Source: Brucella haematophila
GTDB taxonomy: Bacteria; Pseudomonadota; Alphaproteobacteria; Rhizobiales; Rhizobiaceae
Direction: 5' to 3'
Assembly (NCBI RefSeq): GCF_005938105.1
Contig: NZ_VCPE01000004.1
Coordinates: forward strand, 186,001 to 250,000
Length of the DNA stretch: 64,000 nucleotides
The translations under genes and the position numbers were made by a program. How positions within the stretch are numbered: position 1 is the stretch's first letter; each line of letters opens with the position of its first letter. This document shows positions 46,011 through 54,471 of this stretch, one piece after another. Under the pieces are notes generated by a model. That model saw only the letters and a program-made list of their open reading frames with translations. It was not told the DNA's origin and ran no database searches.

Positions 46011-47203
46011 TAATCCACTCCCAATTGATCGCGGAGTTTAGAGAATTGGGCGGCGAGCGAAGCTGCGCCGTCCTTGATCTTCGCCTTTTCATCAGACGAG
46101 AGATTGTCGTAGGCCTTGAAACCATTGCCTTCGGTATTGGCGCTCAAAAGAGCCTTCACCGCAGCCAGTTCCTTGTCGATGCCTTCAAATGCCTTCGCAT
46201 CGACCTTGTCCACGATGGGACGCAATACATCAGCCGTCTTGGCCGCACCTTCGATGAGACCGGCAAAGGCTTGCAGGTCGGTATGGGCATAGCGGTCTTC
46301 ACCTGTATCGCCTGCCGTGGAGGCGAAGCGATCAAGCGCCGATGCGGTGCCTGCGAGCATACGATCCGGCGAGATACGCAGGGCGCGAATACGCTCCTTC
46401 AGCGCACCGGCATCCTGTGCCAGCTTGTCCGCGACCGGGGCCATTCCGTCAGCTGATTTCTGCTCGAACAGGCCATATTCGATACGATGCAGGCCGCCGA
46501 AGGCGGGATCCTGCTCACGCTTTTCGAAATAATCCGCACGGGCATTGATGGCCGTATCGAGATCGGAGAACGCTTCCGAAACAGGCGCAATGCGGGCATA
46601 GGCAGCGCGAGCCGGACCATAGGCAGCCTGCGCGGTTTCCAGATTGCCGCTGGCAACCGCAGCCGACAGATCGCCGGTCGCCTTCTGGAATTCCGCCACT
46701 TCGGTTGCGAGATAAATCTGATATTCCGCCAGCGCGCCGATGAAGGCGGTCAGCGGCAGCTTCTTGCCCTTTTCGGCATCGCTTGCGGCGGATGGCGTCA
46801 CCGTCAGCTTGCCACGCGGATTGGACAACAGACCACAGGTAATCTGATATTCGCCGGGAGCAAGCTTTGCCGTAATGGTCTGCTTGAAACCGGGCGCAAT
46901 ATTTTCGCGCTCTTCCAGCACCATGACGCCATCGAGAATTTCCCATTCGACGGTGCGGTCAGACTTATTGATGATCTCGAACACCGAGCGGCCAGCGGGA
47001 ACGGTCAGCTCGTTCGGCTCACAACTTTTCGCATTGATCGCCACCTGAATCTTGCCTTCGGCATCCGCATGGCGCGCCTTGTCCGAAACGCGCGAGGCGT
47101 AATAGAAGGCTGCGCCTGCCGCCACGAGCAGCAGCACGGCCAGGACCAGTCCGATGCGAACCAGATTGCGGGAAAACGGTTCGGTGGCTTTTGGATTCGT
47201 CAT
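46010..47203 (-). CDS. efeO: Iron uptake protein EfeO (cupredoxin plus imelysin domains)
   Basis: A 397-residue protein with an uncleaved-looking N-terminal hydrophobic segment (IGLVLAVLLLVAAGAAFYYA). The cupredoxin-like domain (about 45-130) contains KSCEPNELTVPAGRSVFEI and VEWEILDG, and the M75 domain (about 150-397) contains LHRIEYGLFEQK, the HxxE motif. EfeO is thought to bind and hand Fe to the EfeU permease. It stands 14 nt behind efeU. Confidence 0.94.
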   Translation of the reverse strand: MTNPKATEPFSRNLVRIGLVLAVLLLVAAGAAFYYASRVSDKARHADAEGKIQVAINAKSCEPNELTVPAGRSVFEIINKSDRTVEWEILDGVMVLEERENIAPGFKQTITAKLAPGEYQITCGLLSNPRGKLTVTPSAASDAEKGKKLPLTAFIGALAEYQIYLATEVAEFQKATGDLSAAVASGNLETAQAAYGPARAAYARIAPVSEAFSDLDTAINARADYFEKREQDPAFGGLHRIEYGLFEQKSADGMAPVADKLAQDAGALKERIRALRISPDRMLAGTASALDRFASTAGDTGEDRYAHTDLQAFAGLIEGAAKTADVLRPIVDKVDAKAFEGIDKELAAVKALLSANTEGNGFKAYDNLSSDEKAKIKDGAASLAAQFSKLRDQLGVD

Positions 47204-47217
47204 GAAAATCTCGTTGA

Positions 47218-48057
47218 CTAGGCGCTATGCTTGGCCTGCGCACCCTGAACGGGCGCAGACGGCGGCATCAGGAAAAGGATGAGGGCCGGGACAAGGAAGG
47301 CCACATAGGCCACAACTTCACTCACGGTCGGTGTGGCGATGTAGCCGAAGATACCGGCCAGAACCGAACCAAGCGTGCTGTCGAGCGGCAGAACATCGCT
47401 GGCATCAAAGACGACCGTCTGGAAATGATTCCAGAGACCAGCCTCATGCAGGGCCATCACCGAATTGGCCAGAATACCAGCGGCGATGATCAGGATGAAA
47501 ACGCCCGTCCAGCGGAAGAAACGGCGCAGATTGAGCCTCAACCCACCCTTGTAGATGCAATAGCCAACAGCGGCAGCAAGCAGCACACCCAGCAAAGCGC
47601 CAAGCGGCGCTGCAGGTCCTTCGCTTTGCTGGAATGCGGCCAGCAGGAAGAAGACCGACTCCAACCCCTCACGCGCAACGGCGAAAAACACCATCAGGAT
47701 AAGGCCGACACCTTTATGCGTCGGCGTTTCGAAAGCCGCATCGATGGAATGGTGCAGCTCGGACTTGATGGACCGCGCCGCCTTGCGCATCCAGAACACC
47801 ATGGAGGTCAGCACGAAAACGGCGATCAATCCAATGGTGGCCTCAAAAAGCTCCTGCGCCTTTTGCGGAAACTCCGCGCTCAGAATTTGCAAGATCGCGC
47901 CAACGGTGAGTGACATGGCAAGCGCCAGCAGAATGCCGATCCAGACAACTGGCATCCAGGCGCTGCGTCCCGTCTGATGCAGATAGCTCGCGATGATGCC
48001 AACGATCAGCGCTGCTTCCACGCCTTCGCGGAACATGATGAGAAACGGTACGAGCAT
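47218..48057 (-). CDS. efeU: Ferrous iron permease EfeU (FTR1 family)
   Basis: A 279-residue, seven-helix permease. Two RExxE iron-binding motifs are present: FREGVEAAL (helix 1) and AREGLESVFF (helix 4). With EfeO and EfeB it forms the acid-favoured iron importer of enterobacterial type. First gene of efeUOB-M. A palindromic Irr-like site lies about 260 bp upstream. Confidence 0.95.
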   Translation of the reverse strand: MLVPFLIMFREGVEAALIVGIIASYLHQTGRSAWMPVVWIGILLALAMSLTVGAILQILSAEFPQKAQELFEATIGLIAVFVLTSMVFWMRKAARSIKSELHHSIDAAFETPTHKGVGLILMVFFAVAREGLESVFFLLAAFQQSEGPAAPLGALLGVLLAAAVGYCIYKGGLRLNLRRFFRWTGVFILIIAAGILANSVMALHEAGLWNHFQTVVFDASDVLPLDSTLGSVLAGIFGYIATPTVSEVVAYVAFLVPALILFLMPPSAPVQGAQAKHSA

Positions 48058-48553
48058 TTCGATCTATCCAAACAGACAGAGAAACCGGCCCGCCCCTTTT
48101 AATCAGTTCTCGGGTAAGTTCTCGATCAGCCTAAGGCTTCTTCAATGAATGCGCTGCACGACCGGCCGGGCGCACAAAGCACGCACTTAACTTTTCAATC
48201 CACGCATCGTGCTTACAAAAAATCGCGCTCGATTTAAGTGCCGACGGTTGGTCACCTTTTATAAGTAGCTCGCGCCCACTGCAAGACAAATGAACATGAC
48301 TATGATAGGAATGTTTTAGAATTATTCTAATGATTTCATGCGTTTATGGGAGCAAATAAGGCAAGCCTGACAAAATACGGACGTTTGATCCACCCCGACT
48401 CATGGGCTATCCTACGGAAAAGATTTTGTATTTTAGCAATCGCAACCTGATCCGAAATGAAACACAACCCATGTTTGCATCGTTAGCCGCGACCATAAAC
48501 GGGTGAAAAAGTTCATAATCTTCCGAAATCGTCAAAAAAAAGCGCCTAAGGGG
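48058..48553. promoter_or_regulatory. Long upstream region of efeU with an Irr/ICE-like palindrome at 48316-48330
   Basis: The perfect palindrome TTAGAAT-T-ATTCTAA, inside TTTTAGAATTATTCTAAT, closely matches the rhizobial iron control element bound by Irr. It is about 260 bp from the efeU start, so a long leader or a second regulated transcript is implied. The rest is AT-rich and shows no gene. Confidence 0.6.
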
Positions 48554-48582
48554 TTGAACAATGGGGCCAACTGATCCATATC
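48554..48582 (+). promoter_or_regulatory. Predicted sigma-70-type promoter of the sRNA
   Basis: TTGAAC at 48554-48559 and CATATC at 48577-48582 are separated by exactly 17 bp. The -10 resembles the rhizobial CTATAT. The start would be about 48588-48589, the base before the first RNA stem. Confidence 0.6.
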
Positions 48583-48588
48583 GGGGTT

Positions 48589-48698
48589 ACTTACCGCTGT
48601 GCCTCCTCCCATTGCGCGCGGTAAGTGTTCCCCTCTGGAGGTTTGCCCAAGTGGCACCTTCATAACTAAGCCGGACTTCTTAGTCCGGCTCTTTTTTT
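48589..48698 (+). ncRNA. Predicted small RNA with an anti-Shine-Dalgarno loop
   Basis: About 110 nt, intergenic. A perfect 8-bp stem (CTTACCGC at 48590-48597, GCGGTAAG at 48618-48625) presents CCTCCTCCC at 48602-48610 in its loop. A middle section contains CCTCTGGAGG and GCCCAAGTGGC. It ends in a textbook terminator (AGCCGGACT 48669-48677 / AGTCCGGCT 48682-48690, then seven T). The loop motif is that of alphaproteobacterial alpha-r14/CcsR 'cuckoo' RNAs. It should bind ribosome-binding sites, or 3' rRNA-like partners, through the loop. No family assignment can be proven here. Confidence 0.72.
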
Positions 48699-48806
48699 AT
48701 CTAAAACCAAGTTGTGGCCATCTATTGTAGAGCAAGACAAAGGACTTGTTCTTCAAAACGACTGTCAGCTTCATTCAAATCCGAGCATTTGAACCCACAA
48801 AGTTTC

Positions 48807-48968
48807 TTACAAACATAGAAGATATGAACCAGGGCCAAAGATAGCTGATGGCCAGCAGACTGACGCACAATCCTTCGTATGCGAAAGCGCACATGCTGCT
48901 GCATAGCTTTGGCTCGATACCATTGTTCCGGCCGATATGATCAATGCTGCGAGAATGGTCTTCTTCAT
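48807..48968 (-). CDS. Small secreted cysteine-rich peptide (53 residues)
   Basis: It starts MKKTILAALIISAGTMVSSQ, a clear Sec signal peptide ending in SYAAA (cleaved about residue 24). The mature peptide of about 29 residues contains four Cys (ACALSHTKDCASVCW and LLCL) and a GPGSY turn. AGGAGG stands 5 nt before the ATG, one of the best ribosome sites in the window. The size and Cys spacing suggest a disulfide-bonded exported peptide, such as a bacteriocin-like or host-directed molecule, but this is inference; I recognise no family. It converges on the sRNA gene. Confidence 0.65.
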   Translation of the reverse strand: MKKTILAALIISAGTMVSSQSYAAACALSHTKDCASVCWPSAIFGPGSYLLCL

Positions 48969-49074
48969 GGCTTCCTCCTGTTGGTTACATGCCAGTTGTC
49001 TGGCACAGTAAACATACGCCTTCCCTCTGTTACGCACATGTCCAACAACGGTGGGGCAATCCCTTAAGGGCAAA

Positions 49075-49103
49075 GAAAAAGCGCCGCGTTTCCGCGGCGC
49101 TTT
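49075..49103 (-). terminator. Terminator of the gcvTHP operon
   Basis: A perfect 11-bp stem (AAAGCGCCGCG at 49078-49088 with CGCGGCGCTTT at 49093-49103); on the minus strand the stem ends in TTT and continues TTC TTTG. Confidence 0.88.
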
Positions 49104-49129
49104 CGTATTTTCAATCGCCAGACTGGCAA

Positions 49130-51943
49130 TCAACCATAGGCTGCAACTGGCGGGCAGGAGCAGATGAGGTTTCTGTCGCCGCCGACATTATCCACGCGGC
49201 TGACTGGCGGCCAGTATTTTGCCGTCGCGTCGAATTCACCGCCAAGGGCAATGGCCGGGAAAACCGCTTCCTCACGGGTGTAAGGATGCGTCCATTCGCT
49301 GGCCAGCGTATCACCTGCCGTATGCGGTGCATTGGCGAGCGGATTGTCATCCTGCGGCCAGACACCATCGGCAATTTTCTTCGCCTCGCCTGCAATGGCG
49401 ATCATCGCGTCGCAGAGACGGTCGATTTCCGACTTCGGCTCGGATTCCGTCGGCTCGATCATCAGCGTACCTGCGACCGGCCACGACATGGTCGGTGCGT
49501 GGAAACCGTAGTCGATGAGGCGCTTGGCCACGTCTTCCACGGTCACGCCCGCGCTATCTTTCAGAACACGCGTATCCACGATGCACTCATGCGCCACGCG
49601 ATCATGCGCGCCCGTGTAAAGGATCGGATAAGCGTCCTTCAAACGATGCGCGATATAGTTGGCGTTGAGGATCGCAGCTTCGGTTGCCTTTTTCAGACCC
49701 GCGCCACCCATCATGCGGATATACATCCACGTGATGACCAGAATGGACGCGCTGCCGAACGGTGCAGCCGAAACGGCGTGCTTGGAACCAAGGTCGACAT
49801 GACCCGGCAGATAAGGCACCAGATGCTTTGCAACGCCAATCGGACCGACACCTGGACCACCGCCGCCATGCGGAATGCAGAAGGTCTTGTGCAGGTTCAT
49901 GTGACAGACATCGGCGCCGATGTCGCAAGGGCGCGCAAGGCCGACGAGCGCATTGAGGTTTGCGCCGTCGAAATAGACCTGACCGCCATTATCATGGACG
50001 ATTTCGCAGAAAGCCTTGATGCCTTCTTCGAACACGCCATAGGTCGACGGATAGGTGATCATGAAGGCGGCGAGATTATCGCGGTGCTTCTCGGCCTTGG
50101 CCTTGAGATCGTCGATATCGATATCACCATCCGGACGGCAATTGACCACGACAACGCTCATGCCTGCCATCGAGGCGCTGGCCGGATTGGTGCCATGCGC
50201 CGACGACGGGATCAGGCAGATGTTGCGATGACCTTCGCCACGTGACTGGTGATAATGGCGGATGGCCAAGAGACCGGCATACTCGCCCTGGCTGCCTGCA
50301 TTTGGCTGCAGCGAAACACCCGCAAAGCCGGTGATTTCGCAAAGCCATGCTTCGACATCAGCCGTCATCTTCGCATAGCCTTCGGTCTGTGCCGCAGGTG
50401 CAAAGGGATGCAGATTGGCCACCGTGTTCCAGCTCACCGGCATCATTTCTGCCGCCGCATTGAGCTTCATGGTGCAGGAACCGAGCGGGATCATCGCGCG
50501 GTCAAGCGCCAGATCCTTGTCGGCCAGACGACGCAGGAAGCGCATCATCTCGGTTTCCGAACGGTGCGAATGGAATACATCCTGCGTCAGGAAGCCTTCA
50601 CCGCGCGCGTCGCCCGGAACGAGAACCGCGTCACCTTCGACAGCCTTCGCGCCGAACAGAACAGCCAGTGCGGCCAGATCGTCTTCGGTCGAGGTTTCAT
50701 CGAAAGTCACGCCAACCGTGTCGGCATCGATAACACGCAGCAGACGACCGCCCTTGTCGGCTTCGTCGGCGATTTTCGCAGCCTTGCCAGCCACCTTGAC
50801 CGAAACCGTATCGAACAGGCTGTCACCGGCGATTTCGACGCCAGCGGCCTTGAGGCCAGCGGCAAAGCGGGCAGCAAGACCGGCAATGCGCGTTGCAATT
50901 ACCTGCAAGCCTGCCGGACCATGCCAGATGGCATAGGACACCGCCATATTGGCGAGCAGCGCCTGCGCGGTGCAGATGTTCGAAGTCGCCTTGTCGCGAC
51001 GGATATGCTGTTCGCGGGTCTGGAGCGCCAAACGATAGGCTGCGCGGCCATGCGCATCGACCGACTGGCCGACGATGCGGCCCGGAATGATGCGGGTGAG
51101 CGGCTCGGACACAGCGAGATAAGCGGCATGTGGGCCGCCAAAGCCCATCGGCACGCCGTAACGCTGCATGGAACCGACAGCCATGTCGGCGCCCCACTTG
51201 GCAGGTGCTTCCATGATGGTCAGCGCCAGCGGATCAGCAACGGCGATAACCAGCGCGCCCTTGGCTTTTGCATCGGCAATAACGCCGGAGAAGTCGCCAT
51301 AAACGCCCCTGGTATCCGGCCACGGCACGATGACCGCAGCGGTGTTGTCGTCAACAGTGCTGCCAGCTTCAACCAGCCAGCCGAGTGGCTCGGCGCGCGT
51401 ATTGACGACGTCGACGGTCTGCGGATGCAGATCGCCCGCCAGAAGCACGCGGCTGCGCTTGTCGCGGTGATGACGGCAGGCAACGCCGACAGCTTCCGCA
51501 ACAGCCGTCGCTTCATCCAGCAGCGAAGCGCATGCCACCGGCAGGCCAGTCAGTTCGGCAACCAGCGTCTGGAAATGGAACAGCAGTTCCAGACGTCCCT
51601 GGCTGATTTCCGACTGGTACGGCGTATAAGCCGTGTACCAGGCCGGATTTTCAAACAGGTTGCGCTGGATCACCGGCGGCGTGTGCACACCATGATAGCC
51701 CGCACCGATGAAGCTCTTCTTCACCACGTTACGGCCCATGATTTCATTCAGTTCGGCCAGTGCCGCATGTTCGCTCAAAGGCGCTGGCAGATCCAGCGCA
51801 CGGTTGAGGCGAATGGACGCCGGAACAGCCTGCGTGATGAGGGTTTCCATCGAAGGAAGGCCGAGCGCGGCCAGCATGGCGCGCTCGTCTTCAACTCTTG
51901 GCCCGATATGACGGGCAACAAAGGGAAGAACCTGCTGGGTCAT
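49130..51943 (-). CDS. gcvP: Glycine dehydrogenase (decarboxylating), P protein
   Basis: A 937-residue PLP enzyme that decarboxylates glycine and transfers the aminomethyl group to lipoylated GcvH. It is the single-chain P protein (both halves fused): N-terminal FVARHIGP and [10 protein letters not shown]-terminal PLP site [22 protein letters not shown] with the Schiff-base Lys. Last of gcvTHP; it starts 4 nt after the gcvH stop. Confidence 0.97.
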   Translation of the reverse strand: MTQQVLPFVARHIGPRVEDERAMLAALGLPSMETLITQAVPASIRLNRALDLPAPLSEHAALAELNEIMGRNVVKKSFIGAGYHGVHTPPVIQRNLFENPAWYTAYTPYQSEISQGRLELLFHFQTLVAELTGLPVACASLLDEATAVAEAVGVACRHHRDKRSRVLLAGDLHPQTVDVVNTRAEPLGWLVEAGSTVDDNTAAVIVPWPDTRGVYGDFSGVIADAKAKGALVIAVADPLALTIMEAPAKWGADMAVGSMQRYGVPMGFGGPHAAYLAVSEPLTRIIPGRIVGQSVDAHGRAAYRLALQTREQHIRRDKATSNICTAQALLANMAVSYAIWHGPAGLQVIATRIAGLAARFAAGLKAAGVEIAGDSLFDTVSVKVAGKAAKIADEADKGGRLLRVIDADTVGVTFDETSTEDDLAALAVLFGAKAVEGDAVLVPGDARGEGFLTQDVFHSHRSETEMMRFLRRLADKDLALDRAMIPLGSCTMKLNAAAEMMPVSWNTVANLHPFAPAAQTEGYAKMTADVEAWLCEITGFAGVSLQPNAGSQGEYAGLLAIRHYHQSRGEGHRNICLIPSSAHGTNPASASMAGMSVVVVNCRPDGDIDIDDLKAKAEKHRDNLAAFMITYPSTYGVFEEGIKAFCEIVHDNGGQVYFDGANLNALVGLARPCDIGADVCHMNLHKTFCIPHGGGGPGVGPIGVAKHLVPYLPGHVDLGSKHAVSAAPFGSASILVITWMYIRMMGGAGLKKATEAAILNANYIAHRLKDAYPILYTGAHDRVAHECIVDTRVLKDSAGVTVEDVAKRLIDYGFHAPTMSWPVAGTLMIEPTESEPKSEIDRLCDAMIAIAGEAKKIADGVWPQDDNPLANAPHTAGDTLASEWTHPYTREEAVFPAIALGGEFDATAKYWPPVSRVDNVGGDRNLICSCPPVAAYG

Positions 51944-51947
51944 CGCT

Positions 51948-52316
51948 TTATCCTACCAGTGCGTCGTAACCGGCCTTGTCGAGGAGACCGGAAAGCTGGC
52001 CTTCATCCGAAAGCTTCAGCTTGAACAGCCAGCCTTCGCCTTCGGCAGCCTGATTGATCAGAGCCGGATCGGACGATACGGCTTCATTGACTTCCACCAC
52101 TTCGCCGTCAACCGGCGCATAAACGTCGGAAGCGGCCTTGACCGATTCCACAACCACGATGCCCTCGCCCTTGGAGGCGGTGCGGCCGACTTCCGGCAGC
52201 TCGACGAAAACGAGGTCGCCCAGCTGTTCCTGTGCGTGGATCGTAATGCCGACAGTGGCGACGCCGTTTTCGACGCTGATCCACTCGTGATCTTCGGTGA
52301 ACAGGATTTTGGCCAT
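51948..52316 (-). CDS. gcvH: Glycine cleavage system H protein
   Basis: A 122-residue lipoyl carrier. The lipoylated Lys is in [20 protein letters not shown] (about residue 60). The C-terminal [19 protein letters not shown] is typical. It shuttles the aminomethyl group between GcvP and GcvT and starts 5 nt after gcvT. Confidence 0.97.
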   Translation of the reverse strand: MAKILFTEDHEWISVENGVATVGITIHAQEQLGDLVFVELPEVGRTASKGEGIVVVESVKAASDVYAPVDGEVVEVNEAVSSDPALINQAAEGEGWLFKLKLSDEGQLSGLLDKAGYDALVG

Positions 52317-52321
52317 GGAAA

Positions 52322-53428
52322 TTATCCTTTGCGATAGCGATGCGGTGTGAAGGGAAGCGCCGAAACGTCAACGGGAACCTTGTTGCCGCGAACGTCAGCG
52401 AAAACACGTGTGCCGGGGGTGGCGAGGCTAGCCTCGACATAGCCCATGGCAACCGGGAAACCAGCGGAAGGACCGAAACCGCCCGATGTGACCGTGCCGA
52501 TCTGGCGGCCGCTTTCATCGAACAGGTCTGCGCCGCCGCGTACCGGTTGGCGGCCTTCCGGCTTGAGGCCGACGCGCTTGGCGCTCGCACCCTTGGCAAT
52601 AGTATCAAGCACCGGCTTCGCGCCGTTGAAGGCAGCCTTCTCGCGCACAGGCTTGGTGATCGCCCAGGTCAGACCAGCGGAAACCGGGTCGGTTTCCGGC
52701 GTAATGTCCTGACCGTGCAGGCAAAGTCCGGCTTCAAGGCGTAAGCTGTCGCGGGCGGCAAGACCGATCCATGCAACGCGCTCGTCGGCGAGAAGCTTGG
52801 TTGCCAGCGCACGCGCCTCATCGGCAGGCAGGCCGATTTCAAAACCGTCTTCGCCAGTATAGCCCGAGCGGGTCATGAACCAGCCCTGCTTGGGCTCAAA
52901 GCCGCTCATGAAGGCCAGATCGGCAGCGCCGGCCAGACCGGCATCGACGATAACGCTTTCGGCTTCCGGGCCCTGAATGGCAAGGAACACGCGGTCGAGC
53001 GGATTGACCGTGACCTGCTTGCCGGATGCGGCTTCATTGAGATGCTCGATATCGGCATCGGCATTGCCTGCATTGGCGACGACCATGAAGCGGTCTTCGC
53101 CGAGGCGCGTGACGATGAGATCGTCAAGAATGCCGCCCTTATCATTGAGGAAGAAAGTATATTTCGACTGGCCGGTCTTCAGTACCGTCGGATCGAGCGG
53201 GCAGGTTTCCGCCAGAAGTGCCGCAGCATCACTGCCGGAAACTTCGACCAGTTTCATGTGGGAAATGTCGAAAAGGCCCGTATGGTCACGCGTATGAAGA
53301 TGCTCCTTCATGACGCCCAGCGGATAGGTGATCGGCATGTTCCAGCCTGCAAAGCCGCCGAAGCGCGCGCCAGCCTGTTCATGCAAATCCTGCAAAGGCA
53401 GGGTATTCAAATGTGCGGTATCGCCCAT
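52322..53428 (-). CDS. gcvT: Aminomethyltransferase (glycine cleavage T protein)
   Basis: A 368-residue folate-dependent enzyme that takes methylene from aminomethyl-GcvH to tetrahydrofolate and releases ammonia. It has [22 protein letters not shown], the catalytic Asp region [26 protein letters not shown] and the C-terminal [11 protein letters not shown]. The ATG at 53428 follows GGAG; the upstream continuation would read through the riboswitch. First gene of the operon. Confidence 0.96.
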   Translation of the reverse strand: MGDTAHLNTLPLQDLHEQAGARFGGFAGWNMPITYPLGVMKEHLHTRDHTGLFDISHMKLVEVSGSDAAALLAETCPLDPTVLKTGQSKYTFFLNDKGGILDDLIVTRLGEDRFMVVANAGNADADIEHLNEAASGKQVTVNPLDRVFLAIQGPEAESVIVDAGLAGAADLAFMSGFEPKQGWFMTRSGYTGEDGFEIGLPADEARALATKLLADERVAWIGLAARDSLRLEAGLCLHGQDITPETDPVSAGLTWAITKPVREKAAFNGAKPVLDTIAKGASAKRVGLKPEGRQPVRGGADLFDESGRQIGTVTSGGFGPSAGFPVAMGYVEASLATPGTRVFADVRGNKVPVDVSALPFTPHRYRKG

Positions 53429-53480
53429 AACAACTCCAGAGTCGCACGTGTGCCTTCCGCAAAATGCGGTAGCTTCGTGC

Positions 53481-53651
53481 CCCTCTGTCTCAGGCCTGAG
53501 AGACTCGCATAGCAAAGCGCTATACTTACACCTTCGGCGCGGAGTTTCCCCCGACTTTCCAGAGTTGTCTTACCCGTCTGCGGTTCCTTGTACCTGAGAG
53601 ATTTCGGGCGATTTCCCCTTCGGCGGCCAATTGGCGCTCTCCCGCAGACAG
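53481..53651 (-). promoter_or_regulatory. Tandem glycine riboswitch upstream of gcvT
   Basis: On the minus strand two consecutive glycine aptamers can be recognised. The first (about 53650-53586) has GCGGGAGAGCG, CCGCCGAAGGGG and AATCTCTCAGGTACAAGGAACCGC; the second (about 53572-53481) has TCTGGAAAG, GCGCCGAAGGTG and AGTCTCTCAGGCCTGAGACAGAGGG. The order GGAGAG-CCGAAGG-CTCTCAGG is diagnostic. Glycine binding would switch on gcvTHP. Confidence 0.95.
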
Positions 53652-54072
53652 ACAGTGAAAAAGCATTTGTAAAACGCATGCTTCGGCACCCGACACAAAT
53701 CCCTTAGCTCAATCCGCTTTGGGAGTCATGTAGAATTGTGGTCTTCAACCGACAAATTCCAGAACTTTTGCGACAAAACTTGAGCCGCCTCGCCAACCAC
53801 CCGAGGATTGGCCGTCATACATGTATAAATCGGAGATTTTCACTAGCTATGCGGAAAATGATAGCGATGGAGGCCGCTCAGACTCTCAAAAATGGTGATT
53901 TGGCCATGGAGAACGGCAATTGTGATAACATAATGACCGATCTGCGTAAAAAACATGCAATCTCCAAGCTTAATTGCACATCAGCTATGCAAATCTGGCT
54001 CTCCTTTTTCAGAACGCACAAGCCTATATGCTGTTTGCAACACAGAGAGATAGATTTTACTAGGTGAGAGAA
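53652..54072 (+). promoter_or_regulatory. Upstream region of the DUF1127 gene
   Basis: About 420 bp between the glycine riboswitch (leftward) and the DUF1127 gene (rightward), AT-rich toward the end. A CCTATATG word at about 54023-54030 could be a -10 element about 45 bp before the ATG. A frame at 53738-54067 exists but has no ribosome site or protein-like composition. In Rhodobacter the equivalent promoter is RpoH-dependent; I cannot confirm that here. Confidence 0.4.
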
Positions 54073-54219
54073 ATGAACCTGATCCGCTCGTACAACAACT
54101 GGCGCCGTTACCGTACAACCGTAAACGAACTGAGCCGCCTGAGCCCACGTGAACTGAACGACCTCGGCATCCTGCCTTCGGAAATTCCGTTCGTCGCACG
54201 CAAGGCTGCTGCTCGCTAA
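54073..54219 (+). CDS. DUF1127 small basic protein (CcaF1-like)
   Basis: A 48-residue protein with the DUF1127 consensus: NNWRRYRTTVNELSRLSPREL, then NDLGIL and a basic tail. DUF1127 proteins in Rhodobacter (CcaF1) and Agrobacterium bind RNA or affect sRNA stability and phosphate or stress physiology. It is followed within about 100 nt by an RNA with three CCTCCTCCC hairpins, the same arrangement as ccaF1-ccsR1-4 in Rhodobacter sphaeroides. GTGAGAG lies before the ATG. Confidence 0.9.
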   Translation: MNLIRSYNNWRRYRTTVNELSRLSPRELNDLGILPSEIPFVARKAAAR

Positions 54220-54239
54220 TCAGCGGGAAAAGCGCCACC

Positions 54240-54260
54240 AGAAGGCATCAGCCTTCTTTC
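54240..54260 (+). promoter_or_regulatory. Hairpin after the DUF1127 gene
   Basis: AGAAGGC-ATCA-GCCTTCT followed by TTC. The T tract is short, so it is more likely a leaky terminator or a processing site between the DUF1127 message and the triple-hairpin RNA. Confidence 0.5.
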
Positions 54261-54315
54261 AGGATCGCGACCTCATAACTGCGCGGTCCTTATGGTTTCC
54301 AGAGCATTCAATTGC

Positions 54316-54446
54316 TCAAACAAGTTATCGCCGGGGTTTCCTCCTCCCATTTTTCCCTGGCGATCAAAAGACCGGACGTCCTCCTCCCCCATTGTCCGGT
54401 CTTCCCCATAAGCACCCGTCGCTCCTCCCGCGACGGGTGTTTTTGT
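54316..54446 (+). ncRNA. Triple anti-Shine-Dalgarno hairpin RNA (alpha-r14 / CcsR type)
   Basis: Three consecutive hairpins each show a CCTCC-type loop. Stem 1: 54327-54336/54355-54364, loop CCTCCTCCC (54340-54348). Stem 2: AAGACCGGAC 54368-54377 with 54394-54403, loop CCTCCTCCCCC (54380-54390). Stem 3: CACCCGTCGC 54413-54422 with 54430-54439, loop TCCTCCC, followed by five T as terminator. This architecture is that of the alpha-r14 / 'cuckoo' sRNA family. It lies downstream of a DUF1127 gene as in Rhodobacter. The 5' end is not certain; it may be processed from the DUF1127 transcript. Confidence 0.85.
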
Positions 54447-54471
54447 TTGTACTGACCGCTTGGATGGCCGG

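Noticed and set aside
48969-49133. 55-residue N-terminal extension of the secreted peptide frame
   Set aside because: The extension would run through the gcvP terminator, and the internal ATG has a near-perfect ribosome site and a signal peptide.
50249-52024. 591-codon open frame antisense to gcvP/gcvH
   Set aside because: Mirror of conserved glycine-cleavage genes; composition and lack of translation signals argue against a gene.
53738-54067. 109-codon frame upstream of the DUF1127 gene
   Set aside because: No ribosome site and a mixed composition unlike local genes; more likely the promoter region of the DUF1127/sRNA unit.
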